This document shows positions 57,183-64,000 of a DNA stretch of 64,000 nucleotides, piece after piece (positions within the stretch are counted from its first letter, which is position 1; every line of letters begins with the position of its first letter). The notes under the pieces are model-generated. The model had not been told where the DNA came from. It saw only the letters and a program-made list of their open reading frames with translations, and did not search any database. This DNA comes from Paenibacillus solani (lineage in GTDB: Bacteria > Bacillota > Bacilli > Paenibacillales > Paenibacillaceae): positions 862,491 to 926,490 of the forward strand of contig NZ_LIUT01000001.1 in assembly GCF_001277345.1 (NCBI RefSeq), written 5' to 3'. A program made the position numbers and the translations under genes.

Positions 57183-57557
57183 ATGGATAAAAAAAATCGC
57201 AAGCATAAAATGAAGGTTCTTGAAGGCAGACGAAACAGAGTGGATTTCCCTCGCAAGGATCACCGTGAGGAGTATGCGGCCGAGGTCGCTCCCCCAATGG
57301 ATGCCCAGGTTCGCAGGAATACAGGCAAAGATAGCACACAAGATCGTTCTAATACTAATGGCCGTACGGTTGGATATGTGGGTTTGGTGTTAGGCATTGC
57401 TTCTTTGTTCATGTGGTCGGTTATTCTGGGTCCCATTGCAGCTGTTGTGGGTTACTATGCTTACAACAAGGGCAGCAGAACGACTGGCGCTTGGTCAATA
57501 GGTCTCGGCTTACTGGCTACGATCAGTTATTTTATCTTGATTCCTTTTAGTAGATAA
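57183..57557 (+). CDS. Membrane protein with DUF4190-like C-terminus
   Basis: A 124-residue protein: a basic, polar N-terminal half (MDKKNRKHKMKVLEGRRNR) and two C-terminal membrane helices (VGYVGLVLGIASLFMWSVI and WSIGLGLLATISYFILI) joined by the GPIAAVVGYYAYNKG turn typical of DUF4190. The ATG at 57183 is chosen because ATGGAGG (57171-57177) precedes it; earlier TTG and ATG codons lack such a site. Function is unknown. Confidence 0.75.
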   Translation: MDKKNRKHKMKVLEGRRNRVDFPRKDHREEYAAEVAPPMDAQVRRNTGKDSTQDRSNTNGRTVGYVGLVLGIASLFMWSVILGPIAAVVGYYAYNKGSRTTGAWSIGLGLLATISYFILIPFSR

Positions 57558-57581
57558 TGGTTTATTAGAGAGAATGGCAAA

Positions 57582-57621
57582 TAGCGGGTCAACCAATAAA
57601 TCCGGTTGATTCGCTTTTTTT
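57582..57621 (+). terminator. Terminator after the DUF4190-like gene
   Basis: AGCG-GG-TCAACC and GGTTGA-TT-CGCT around an AATAAATCC loop, followed by TTTTTTTT. Confidence 0.85.
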
Positions 57622-57720
57622 TTGTCGAAAAAAGGTATAGCAGATTGTTCCAGTTCCGTGATAAGATAAGAGGACAAGTATGACAGAAATATTGTTGTAG
57701 AAAGTGAGCTTGAGTTAACG

Positions 57721-58407
57721 ATGCAAATAGATCCGATATCATGGAAGTCATTGACGGATTCACCTCAGGTGAATAGTAATTCCATTGGCTCCGCAACTGG
57801 ATTCGTGGATGTATTAAGCAGTATGCTTGCCGAGGAGTCAACATCCCAGCCAGTTGAACGTTCCATTACACAGCTTGCTCCCGGCGTTACCTTTAAGGAT
57901 GGCTTGTTATGGCAGCAGCTGGGTGCAGTGGAGGAGTCTCCTTCATCCTCTACATCTGTTGAGCAGCTGAATGATACGGGCGCCACCAAGTCTACCACCT
58001 TCGAAGACCTGATTACGTCTGCCGGGGAACGTTATGGAGTACCGGTATCCTTGATAAAAGCGGTGATCGATGCGGAATCTTCCTTTAATCCGAACGCAGT
58101 TTCATCTGCAGGAGCCAAGGGATTGATGCAGCTCATGGACGGTACCGCAAGAGGACTTGGCGTGAGCAACCCTTTTGATCCTGCACAGAATATCGAAGGC
58201 GGAACCAAATACCTGTCCAATCTGATTCAACGGTTTGGCGGGGAGATTGCTATGGTGCTGGCAGCATATAATGCGGGACCGACCCGAATTGCGGGCATGG
58301 GTGTATCAACGGATGAAGAGCTTATGTCTGTCTCACAACAATTACCGAAGGAAACCCAGGCATATATTGGAAAGGTCATGAATGCCAGGTCGAAATATAC
58401 GCTATAA
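57721..58407 (+). CDS. Lytic transglycosylase, SLT domain (YjbJ-like)
   Basis: Cleaves peptidoglycan glycan strands. The C-terminal SLT domain (about 95-215) has catalytic E119 in VIDAESSFNPNA, then SSAGAKGLMQLM and VLAAYNAGP, the three lysozyme-like motifs. The N-terminal 90 residues are Ser/Thr-rich and probably flexible. No signal peptide is visible, as in the related Bacillus YjbJ, so the export route is unclear. The protein is 228 residues long. The ribosome site is weak (AAAGTGAGC), suggesting low expression. Confidence 0.9.
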   Translation: MQIDPISWKSLTDSPQVNSNSIGSATGFVDVLSSMLAEESTSQPVERSITQLAPGVTFKDGLLWQQLGAVEESPSSSTSVEQLNDTGATKSTTFEDLITSAGERYGVPVSLIKAVIDAESSFNPNAVSSAGAKGLMQLMDGTARGLGVSNPFDPAQNIEGGTKYLSNLIQRFGGEIAMVLAAYNAGPTRIAGMGVSTDEELMSVSQQLPKETQAYIGKVMNARSKYTL

Positions 58408-58430
58408 ATAATGAATAGGCAGCCTAACAG

Positions 58431-58499
58431 GATCAAACGATAAGCGCGTCACTTTGTCCGGTCGAAGGATATCGTGCGGCTTTACCGTTTGGTCTTTTT
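58431..58499 (+). terminator. Terminator after the transglycosylase gene
   Basis: GATCAAACGATAAGC (58431-58445) pairs with GCTTTACCGTTTGGTC (58479-58494) with one mismatch and wobbles around a long inner loop, followed by TTTTT. Confidence 0.6.
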
Positions 58500-58570
58500 G
58501 TGTAAATATATAGGTCTGGGTTAATTAGTTTTCAACGTGTAAGTGCGTATGATGGAAAGGGGAATGAACC

Positions 58571-59722
58571 TTGATATATTGGGATCATGCTGCTACGACC
58601 CCTCCTTTTGATGAAGTGGTGGATACGATGGCTGAAGTGATGAAGATGCATTATGCTAATCCGTCAGCACTTCATCGTTCAGGCGAGGCCGCTGCTAAAT
58701 TACAGAAAAGGGCAAGAGAGGTGTGTGCAGCAGCGCTGGACGTTCGTCCGGCTGAGATTGTATTTACTTCCGGAGCTACAGAAGGCAATAACATGGCTAT
58801 AAAAGGCGCTGCGATGCAGTATAGCAGTCGAGGCCGCCATATTATAACGACGGGAACGGAGCATCCATCCGTATATGAATGCTGCAAACAGCTGGAGACG
58901 CTTGGCTGGGAGGTAACGTATCTTCCTGTTGACGCCCTTGGTATCGTCGATCTGGCTGCTCTTAAGGAAGCTGTGCGTAAAGATACGGTGCTGGTAAGCA
59001 TCATGCATGTCAATAACGAAACGGGAGCCATACAACCGTTAGCAGAGGTTGGCCGCATCGTAAAAGAGCGAAATGCACGGACTTTGTTACATGTGGACGG
59101 TGTTCAGGGATTTGGCAAACTTCCGGTTGCCCTCTCAGAATGGCAGGCTGATTTGTACAGTCTGTCGGCACATAAGTTCAACGGGCCCAGAGGCATGGGG
59201 GTGCTGTTCGTCAAGCAGGGCGTACAGCTGTTTCCGCTCATATCCGGAGGATCTCAAGAGAGCGGGCAGCGGGCGGGAACGGAAAACGTGGCCGGAGCGG
59301 TAGCGATGTCCAAGGCCATGCGTTTATCCAGGGAACATCAGCCAGAATTGTATGACAAGATGACTGAGCTCAGGGAGCTATTTCTTTCGGGTATTCGTAA
59401 AATTCCAGGATTGGTGTTAAACAGCAGTGAGGCGAGTGCGCCGCATATCATCCATTTCTCATATCCGGGATTAAAGCCTGAAGTAATGGTTCATGCTCTG
59501 GAAGAGATGGGGATGCTTGTCTCTACCAAATCGGCCTGTTCCTCCAAACTGAGCGAGCCCAGCAGAGTTCTGCTGGAGATGGGCAAAGACAGGGAAGTTG
59601 CTTCCTCCGGAATTCGTATCAGTCTGGGCAAGGAGCATCAATTGGGAGATGCTGCACGGCTGGTGGAAGTTTTGGCAAAAGTTTGCGGGAACCTGCGTCC
59701 CGTTATTGAAAGAGAGGGGTAA
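58571..59722 (+). CDS. Cysteine desulfurase (NifS/IscS type, NifZ-like partner of ThiI)
   Basis: PLP enzyme that takes sulfur from cysteine. The PLP lysine is K202 (SAHKFNGPRG), and the catalytic cysteine is C323 on the mobile loop STKSACSSK. The N-terminus IYWDHAATTPP and the SGATEGNN motif are typical. It is 383 residues long. It lies 6 bp before thiI, like nifZ-thiI in B. subtilis, so it very likely supplies persulfide to ThiI for 4-thiouridine in tRNA. The start is TTG, supported by GAAAGGGG 9 bases upstream. Confidence 0.93.
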   Translation: MIYWDHAATTPPFDEVVDTMAEVMKMHYANPSALHRSGEAAAKLQKRAREVCAAALDVRPAEIVFTSGATEGNNMAIKGAAMQYSSRGRHIITTGTEHPSVYECCKQLETLGWEVTYLPVDALGIVDLAALKEAVRKDTVLVSIMHVNNETGAIQPLAEVGRIVKERNARTLLHVDGVQGFGKLPVALSEWQADLYSLSAHKFNGPRGMGVLFVKQGVQLFPLISGGSQESGQRAGTENVAGAVAMSKAMRLSREHQPELYDKMTELRELFLSGIRKIPGLVLNSSEASAPHIIHFSYPGLKPEVMVHALEEMGMLVSTKSACSSKLSEPSRVLLEMGKDREVASSGIRISLGKEHQLGDAARLVEVLAKVCGNLRPVIEREG

Positions 59723-59728
59723 CCAGAA

Positions 59729-60967
59729 ATGACTTATGATATGCTGCTGCTTCGCTTTGGCGAGTTTACCCTAAAAGGCAAAAACCGCAGCCGATTCGAG
59801 AAATCAGTGCTGAGCCATATTCGAAGAGTACTCAAACCGTTTCCGAATGCAGTAATCATTAAAGAATATGGCCGTATGTATGTCGAGCTGAATGGAGAGT
59901 CTCCTGAGGCCCTGATTCAAGTTCTTAAAAAGGTGTTCGGCCTTGTCTCCATCAGCCCGGTACGCGTATGTCCTTCCGAGTTGGACCGGATTATCGAAAC
60001 CGCGGTTCATATGGTCGGCCAGAGGAACCTAGCCGATCAGGTGACCTTCAAGGTCCATGCCAGAAGAGTGTGGAAACAATTCCCGCATTCCTCACAAGAG
60101 ATGAATCATCTGGTGGGGTCGCCCTTGCTGCGAACTTATCCCCAGCTTAAAGTACAGGTGAAGCAGCCTGACATGGAGCTTCGTGTAGAAATTCGAGAGA
60201 ACGGTACGTATGTGTACTATGAAGTGATTCCTGGAGCCGGAGGATACCCGCTGGGTACGAACGGGAAGGCCATGCTGCTCCTCTCCGGAGGGATTGATAG
60301 TCCTGTTGCTGGATGGTCAGCCATGCGAAGAGGGCTTGAAATCGAATGCGTACACTTTTATAGCTTCCCGTACACCAGCCAGCTTGCCAAGGAAAAGGTG
60401 ATGGAGTTAACCAGGCTCTTATCGGGCTATACGGGCAGAATCAAGCTGCACTTGGTTCCCTTCACCGATGTGCAAACTTCATTTGTCAGCATCGGTCAGG
60501 ATAACTTGATGATTACCTTTATGCGCAGAGCGATGCTGCGGATTGCTTCCGCGCTTGCTGAGCGTGAAGGGGCGCTTGCCATCGTAACGGGTGACAGTCT
60601 TGGACAAGTTGCCAGCCAGACCTTGCCAAGCATGAATGTCATTGGCAGAGCAACAGAGCTGCCTTTGCTGCGCCCGCTCGTCATGATGGATAAGAATGAT
60701 ATTATTAACATTGCGAAGGATATCGGTACTTACGAGACTTCCATTTTGCCTTATGAGGATTGCTGTACCTTGTTCGTACCTAAATCGCCTACTACCAATC
60801 CGAATTTAAAAATCGTTGAGAAAGTGGAAGCTTCGCTTACTGATCTCCCTGGGCTGATTGAAGCGGCCATTCAAAATACGGAGACCGTGATCATCAGGCC
60901 AGATAGCAAGATCGGAGAGCTTGAGGCAAAATCTGAAGGACAAGTGATTAACGAAGATTGGTTCTAA
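59729..60967 (+). CDS. thiI: tRNA 4-thiouridine synthetase ThiI
   Basis: Adenylates and thiolates U8 of tRNA. The N-terminal ferredoxin-like and THUMP domains (about 60-165) are followed by the PP-loop LLLSGGIDSPVAG (near 183-195). EDCCTLFVPKSP lies further on, with the cysteines of the ThiI active region. It ends without the C-terminal rhodanese domain of E. coli ThiI, as usual in Bacillales, where the neighbouring desulfurase donates sulfur directly. At 412 residues it is normal for the short form. AGAGGGGTAACC precedes the ATG. Confidence 0.97.
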   Translation: MTYDMLLLRFGEFTLKGKNRSRFEKSVLSHIRRVLKPFPNAVIIKEYGRMYVELNGESPEALIQVLKKVFGLVSISPVRVCPSELDRIIETAVHMVGQRNLADQVTFKVHARRVWKQFPHSSQEMNHLVGSPLLRTYPQLKVQVKQPDMELRVEIRENGTYVYYEVIPGAGGYPLGTNGKAMLLLSGGIDSPVAGWSAMRRGLEIECVHFYSFPYTSQLAKEKVMELTRLLSGYTGRIKLHLVPFTDVQTSFVSIGQDNLMITFMRRAMLRIASALAEREGALAIVTGDSLGQVASQTLPSMNVIGRATELPLLRPLVMMDKNDIINIAKDIGTYETSILPYEDCCTLFVPKSPTTNPNLKIVEKVEASLTDLPGLIEAAIQNTETVIIRPDSKIGELEAKSEGQVINEDWF

Positions 60968-61017
60968 TCTAGTTAAAATGGCTATTCGCTTAAAGGGTTT
61001 ATCCGGCAGAAGTAAAT

Positions 61018-61062
61018 AAAAAACACCCCACAGCTTATCAAAAGCTGTGGGGTGTTTTTTTA
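61018..61062. terminator. Bidirectional terminator between thiI and terC
   Basis: AAACACCCCACAGCTT-ATCAA-AAGCTGTGGGGTGTTT, a perfect 16-bp stem flanked by A-rich and T-rich tracts, so it works in both directions between the convergent genes. Confidence 0.95.
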
Positions 61063-61070
61063 TCGAACAG

Positions 61071-61763
61071 TCAGGAGCCGCTCGATGTGTGCTGACGCTT
61101 TGCAGATCTTTTCTTCAAATGACCCGCTGTCAGTACACCGAGAATGATTGCTGCAATGAACAAGTATTTAATGAGCAGATGCCCCTCAAAGTATCCTGAG
61201 AAATGCTTCTCTTCGGTGATCATGGAGGATGCTGTATATGCAAGAACAGCTGAACCAACATAGATGATCCATGGGAAGCGGTTAATGAGCTTGATAAACA
61301 GGGTGCTGCCCCATACAACGATAGGAACGCTGATTAGCAGTCCCAAGGCTACAAGAATCACATTGTGTTTGGCTGCTCCGGCAACAGCGATAACGTTGTC
61401 CAAGCCCATAGCCGCATCGGCAACAATAATTGTTCGAATAGCTGCGCCAAGGCTCTTGCCGGCTTTTATGTTGTTGTGGTCACTATTGTTGTCGGTCATC
61501 AGCTTGTAGGCAATCCCAATCAGGAGTATGCCCCCTACAAGCAGAAGCCAAGGGATGTTGAGGAGCCAGACAACTAGAATGGTCGCTATAATCCGAAGGA
61601 TAACAGCTCCACCTGTCCCGTAAATGATGGCTTTCTTTTGGGTTTCTTGTGGAAGATTCCGTGCTGCAAGCCCAATTACAATGGCATTGTCTCCAGCAAG
61701 GATCAAATCCAAGAACACAATATTGATTAATGCTAGAAAAAATTCGGCGGCTGTGGTTTCCAT
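61071..61763 (-). CDS. TerC family integral membrane protein, copy 1
   Basis: A membrane protein of the TerC/YceF/YkoY family, members of which export manganese or load metal onto secreted proteins. About seven helices are present. Signature acidic residues are in LDLILAGDNAIVIGLAAR and DAAMGLDNVIAVAG, and the second half repeats the first. It is 230 residues long. The ATG at 61763 has AAGAGGAGTG upstream; the frame extends 11 codons further without a site. It diverges from a second TerC gene 130 bp away. I see no yybP-ykoY manganese riboswitch in the leader. Confidence 0.92.
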   Translation of the reverse strand: METTAAEFFLALINIVFLDLILAGDNAIVIGLAARNLPQETQKKAIIYGTGGAVILRIIATILVVWLLNIPWLLLVGGILLIGIAYKLMTDNNSDHNNIKAGKSLGAAIRTIIVADAAMGLDNVIAVAGAAKHNVILVALGLLISVPIVVWGSTLFIKLINRFPWIIYVGSAVLAYTASSMITEEKHFSGYFEGHLLIKYLFIAAIILGVLTAGHLKKRSAKRQHTSSGS

Positions 61764-61813
61764 GAATGTCACTCCTCTTAAGTTACGGTCCCACAATGAA
61801 ACAAAGTGGATTT

Positions 61814-61842
61814 ATTATAGGCTTATTTTTCTCGTTGTGCAA
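61814..61842 (-). promoter_or_regulatory. Sigma-A promoter of terC copy 1
   Basis: Read on the minus strand: TTGCAC (61842-61837), a 17-bp spacer and consensus TATAAT (61819-61814). It lies in the 130-bp divergent region shared with the second terC. Confidence 0.8.
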
Positions 61843-61892
61843 GCATAGCCTGGCCATTTATCACATATGTGTAGAGTGGGGGTGCTGCTCTG

Positions 61893-62555
61893 GTGGATAC
61901 ATGGGTTGTGTTGGGACAGATTTTATTGATCAATCTTGTGCTCAGTGGTGATAATGCCCTGGTCATCGCAATGGCAAGCAAAGATCTACCTGAAATACAC
62001 CGCAAACGGGCTGTTTGGATCGGTACGGTAGGCGCCGTAATTTTGCGATGTATTCTATCATTCGTGGCTGTATTGCTGTTGAAAATTCCGTTTTTACAGG
62101 CCGGCGGTGCCTTGTTGTTAATCTGGATCGCTTTGAAGCTTATCATGCAAAATGAGCAGGAGGAGCTACATTTGGGCAGGGCATTGACATTATGGGCTGC
62201 CATCCAAACGATATTGATTGCTGATTTTGTCATGAGCCTGGATAATGTCCTAGCGATTGCAGGGCTTGCGAACGGTGATCTCGCTTTGATCGTTATCGGG
62301 ATTCTGCTGAGTATTCCCATTGTTGTATGGGGAAGCGGCATGATCGCGAGGCTGCTTCACAAATATCCCCTGCTGCTGTACATAGGTGCTGGAGTTCTGG
62401 CCTATACGGCTGGAGAAATGCTGATACAGGATGTGTCCGTAGGCTTGTTTTTGGCTTCCTGGATGCCGGATGCTCATCACATGCTGCCGCTTGTCATCGC
62501 AGGCGTTGTCGTTCTCATTGGCGGATTGCGGACGAGAAGACGGACGGGCACCTAA
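61893..62555 (+). CDS. TerC family integral membrane protein, copy 2
   Basis: A paralogue of the divergent neighbour, 220 residues with about seven helices. Conserved motifs are INLVLSGDNALVIAMASK and DFVMSLDNVLAIAGLANG, equivalent to those in copy 1. Sequence differs considerably outside the motifs, so the duplication is not recent. The start is GTG, with GGGGGTG upstream, a less typical site. The C-terminus ends in Arg/Thr (GGLRTRRRTGT). Transport of manganese or another metal is inferred from family. Confidence 0.92.
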   Translation: MDTWVVLGQILLINLVLSGDNALVIAMASKDLPEIHRKRAVWIGTVGAVILRCILSFVAVLLLKIPFLQAGGALLLIWIALKLIMQNEQEELHLGRALTLWAAIQTILIADFVMSLDNVLAIAGLANGDLALIVIGILLSIPIVVWGSGMIARLLHKYPLLLYIGAGVLAYTAGEMLIQDVSVGLFLASWMPDAHHMLPLVIAGVVVLIGGLRTRRRTGT

Positions 62556-62594
62556 GGGGAGGGCCATTGTCTTTGATCGATCGCATCAATATAT

Positions 62595-62628
62595 GGATGG
62601 CCGGTGATTCCGGCCGTCTTTTTTTGTT
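62595..62628 (+). terminator. Terminator after terC copy 2
   Basis: GGCCGG-TGATT-CCGGCC followed by GTCTTTTTTTG. A compact GC-rich stem with a good U-tract. Confidence 0.88.
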
Positions 62629-62771
62629 ATGATTTATTATTTAAGGATAATTTTAAGTGGAACAAGCTCGCCATATGGTTTTTTTTGTCGGTTTGGGCTA
62701 AAATTAACGTAACTGCAGCTATTAGAAACCGCTGATTTTGGTGATACATATAATGAAGAGAGGGTGATCAA

Positions 62772-63284
62772 ATGTCCTCCAGAAAAGATTTGGCACTAGG
62801 TATTTTCATCGTTGTCGCTGGAGTCGTTATTTTGCTGGGGAAGCTTGGCGTGTTTGGGTTTTTAGGCCGGACCTTATGGCCACTGGTATTGCTGCTGCCG
62901 GGCATTTTCTTGCACTTTATGTTCTTTGCACGACGGACTTCGGCCGCTATTCTAATTCCAGGCGGAATTTTGACAGTGTACGGCTTACTGTTCTTCATAT
63001 GTAATATCGGTGGTTGGGGGCTTATGGCCGCATTATGGCCTGTATTGATTCTGGGAGTGGCTGTCGGCCTGTATGAGTATTACCTATATGAGACACCTCG
63101 TCCAGGAGGAGCGCTGCCCATAGCGCTTGGACTGACGCTGCTCTCGATCCTGATCTTCATCTTTAGCTGGTTCAAGACAGGGGCGCTATACATTATAGCC
63201 TTGATTCTGATTGCAGCAGGCATATGGATGATCATAGGTCGCAAACGATCAGGTCGCCGTGACAAATGGAGCCGAGGGTGGTAA
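62772..63284 (+). CDS. Hypothetical multi-spanning membrane protein, LiaI/LiaF-TM-like
   Basis: A 170-residue protein with about six short hydrophobic helices and a strongly basic tail (GRKRSGRRDKWSRGW). The recurrent GxxxLxGxxxLLxxLG pattern (GIFIVVAGVVILLGKLGVF, LWPLVLLLPGIFL, LWPVLILGVAVGLYEYY) resembles the LiaF/LiaI transmembrane region and DUF5668 proteins, which respond to or modulate envelope stress. There is no soluble LiaF domain. AGAGGGTGATC precedes the ATG. It stands alone between terC and typA. Function is unknown. Confidence 0.8.
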   Translation: MSSRKDLALGIFIVVAGVVILLGKLGVFGFLGRTLWPLVLLLPGIFLHFMFFARRTSAAILIPGGILTVYGLLFFICNIGGWGLMAALWPVLILGVAVGLYEYYLYETPRPGGALPIALGLTLLSILIFIFSWFKTGALYIIALILIAAGIWMIIGRKRSGRRDKWSRGW

Positions 63285-63325
63285 TTGGTAAGTGATAAGT
63301 GTTGCTGGAAGTTTTCTGAAAAGAC

Positions 63326-63355
63326 TTGATTTTTTCGCTCGTTTACCTATATTAT
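63326..63355 (+). promoter_or_regulatory. Candidate promoter of typA
   Basis: TTGATT (63326-63331), an 18-bp spacer and TATTAT (63350-63355). Confidence 0.5.
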
Positions 63356-63367
63356 AGGATGTATGTT

Positions 63368-63399
63368 GAAGCGTCGGCATGTCGTCCGGCGCTTTCTTT
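63368..63399 (+). other. Hairpin in the typA leader
   Basis: GAAGCGTCGG pairs with CCGGCGCTTTC (one wobble, one bulge), followed by TTTG. It would lie at the very 5' end of a typA transcript, as an mRNA-stabilising hairpin or weak attenuator, or may terminate upstream transcripts. Confidence 0.4.
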
Positions 63400-63436
63400 G
63401 TGGCTCATTCGAACAGAAGGGATTTGAGATATATTT

Positions 63437-64000
63437 ATGCACTCTAGAGATCAGATTCGTAACATTGCCATTATTGCACACGTTGACCATGGCAAAACAA
63501 CGCTTGTAGACCAACTGCTGAAGCAGTCCGGTATTTTTCGGGAGCATGAGACGCTGCAAGAGCGCGCGATGGACTCCAATGATCTGGAACGTGAACGCGG
63601 AATTACCATTCTAGCCAAGAATACGGCTATTACGTATAAAGATTATTTGATCAACATCATGGATACACCTGGACACGCCGATTTCGGCGGAGAAGTTGAA
63701 CGTATTATGAAAATGGTGGACGGCGTGCTGCTTGTCGTGGATGCCTATGAAGGCTGTATGCCTCAAACCAAGTTTGTGCTTGGTAAAGCTCTTGCACATA
63801 ACTTGACGCCAATCGTTGTTGTGAATAAAATCGACCGCCCAGCTGCGCGCCCGGCTGAAGTGATCGATGAAGTGCTTGATCTGTTTATCGAACTTGGCGC
63901 GAATGATGACCAGTTGGAATTCCCCGTAGTATATGCATCAGCATTAAACGGTACATCAAGCATGGATGCAGAGAAGCAAGATGACAACATGCTTGCGCTT
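63437..64000 (+). CDS. typA: GTPase TypA/BipA, 3' end cut by window edge
   Basis: Ribosome-associated translational GTPase linked to stress and cold adaptation and to 50S assembly. The first 188 codons are visible: [11 protein letters not shown] (G1), RERGITI (G2), [17 protein letters not shown] (G3), VVVNKIDRP (G4). Unlike LepA at the other end of the window, the run [12 protein letters not shown] is specific for TypA. Total family length is about 610 residues, so two thirds are missing. The ribosome site (AGAAGGGAT) is rather far upstream of the ATG. Confidence 0.96.
   Translation, partial: MHSRDQIRNIAIIAHVDHGKTTLVDQLLKQSGIFREHETLQERAMDSNDLERERGITILAKNTAITYKDYLINIMDTPGHADFGGEVERIMKMVDGVLLVVDAYEGCMPQTKFVLGKALAHNLTPIVVVNKIDRPAARPAEVIDEVLDLFIELGANDDQLEFPVVYASALNGTSSMDAEKQDDNMLAL

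Noticed and set aside
61764..61892. A yybP-ykoY manganese riboswitch, often found before terC genes
   Set aside because: The 130-bp divergent region is too short and lacks the conserved loops.

Overview
The window looks like core chromosome of an endospore-forming member of the Firmicutes (Bacillales), most likely Paenibacillus or a close relative. Three things point there. The gene order follows the Bacillus subtilis lepA-hrcA-dnaK-rpsU-floA-era-glyQS-dnaG-sigA backbone. Sporulation genes are present (yqfC, yqfD, a CotD-like coat protein). GTG and TTG starts are frequent, each with a strong GGAGG-type ribosome binding site. Nearly all genes are on the + strand. The exceptions are a Na/Pi cotransporter, a subtilisin-like protease and one TerC protein. 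I see no prophage, insertion sequence, CRISPR array or integration site.

Layout. 1-3.7 kb: the 3' part of lepA, then hemW and a GNAT acetyltransferase. 3.65-10.25 kb: a heat-shock operon under one CIRCE element, hrcA - archaeal-type chaperonin - grpE - dnaK - dnaJ. 10.3-15.1 kb: two unknown small genes, prmA, an M50 protease, rsmE and mtaB. 15.1-16.6 kb: a Nudix hydrolase and an inverted yqeW-type transporter whose stop codons overlap. 16.7-31 kb: an rlmI-like methyltransferase, then addB-addA-sbcD-sbcC behind a LexA-like box, followed by a strongly structured, terminator-ended RNA candidate. 31-35.6 kb: hit, rpsU, yqeY, and an nfeD-floA-unknown operon behind a sigma-W-type promoter. 35.7-43.9 kb: yqfC-yqfD-phoH-pgpH-ybeY-dgkA-cdd-era-yqzL-recO. 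43.9-53 kb: a glycine T-box and glyQ-glyS, yqxD, dnaG, sigA, trmK and a Nif3-family gene. 53.1-64 kb: the RNase P RNA gene (class A-like), a coat protein, a subtilase, ypuI, DUF1540 and DUF4190-like genes, a lytic transglycosylase, nifZ-thiI, two divergent terC paralogues, a membrane protein and the 5' part of typA.

How the genes work together. Most products serve translation: factors and GTPases (LepA, Era, TypA), rRNA and tRNA modification (RsmE, MtaB, RlmI-like, TrmK, ThiI with its sulfur donor), ribosome or RNA maturation (YbeY, RNase P RNA), S21 and glycyl-tRNA synthetase. Other groups are protein folding (the heat-shock operon), double-strand-break repair (AddAB, SbcCD, RecO), replication and transcription initiation (DnaG, SigA), and envelope or membrane homeostasis (NfeD, FloA, PgpH, DgkA).

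The most unusual element is the chaperonin between hrcA and grpE. Its sequence is of the archaeal/eukaryotic (thermosome/CCT-like) type, matching the rare bacterial Group III chaperonins, and it replaces nothing else in the operon. Other points worth a second look are the class A RNase P RNA, the three-helix RNA after sbcC, the LexA-like box before addB, and the conserved sigma-W promoter before nfeD-floA.
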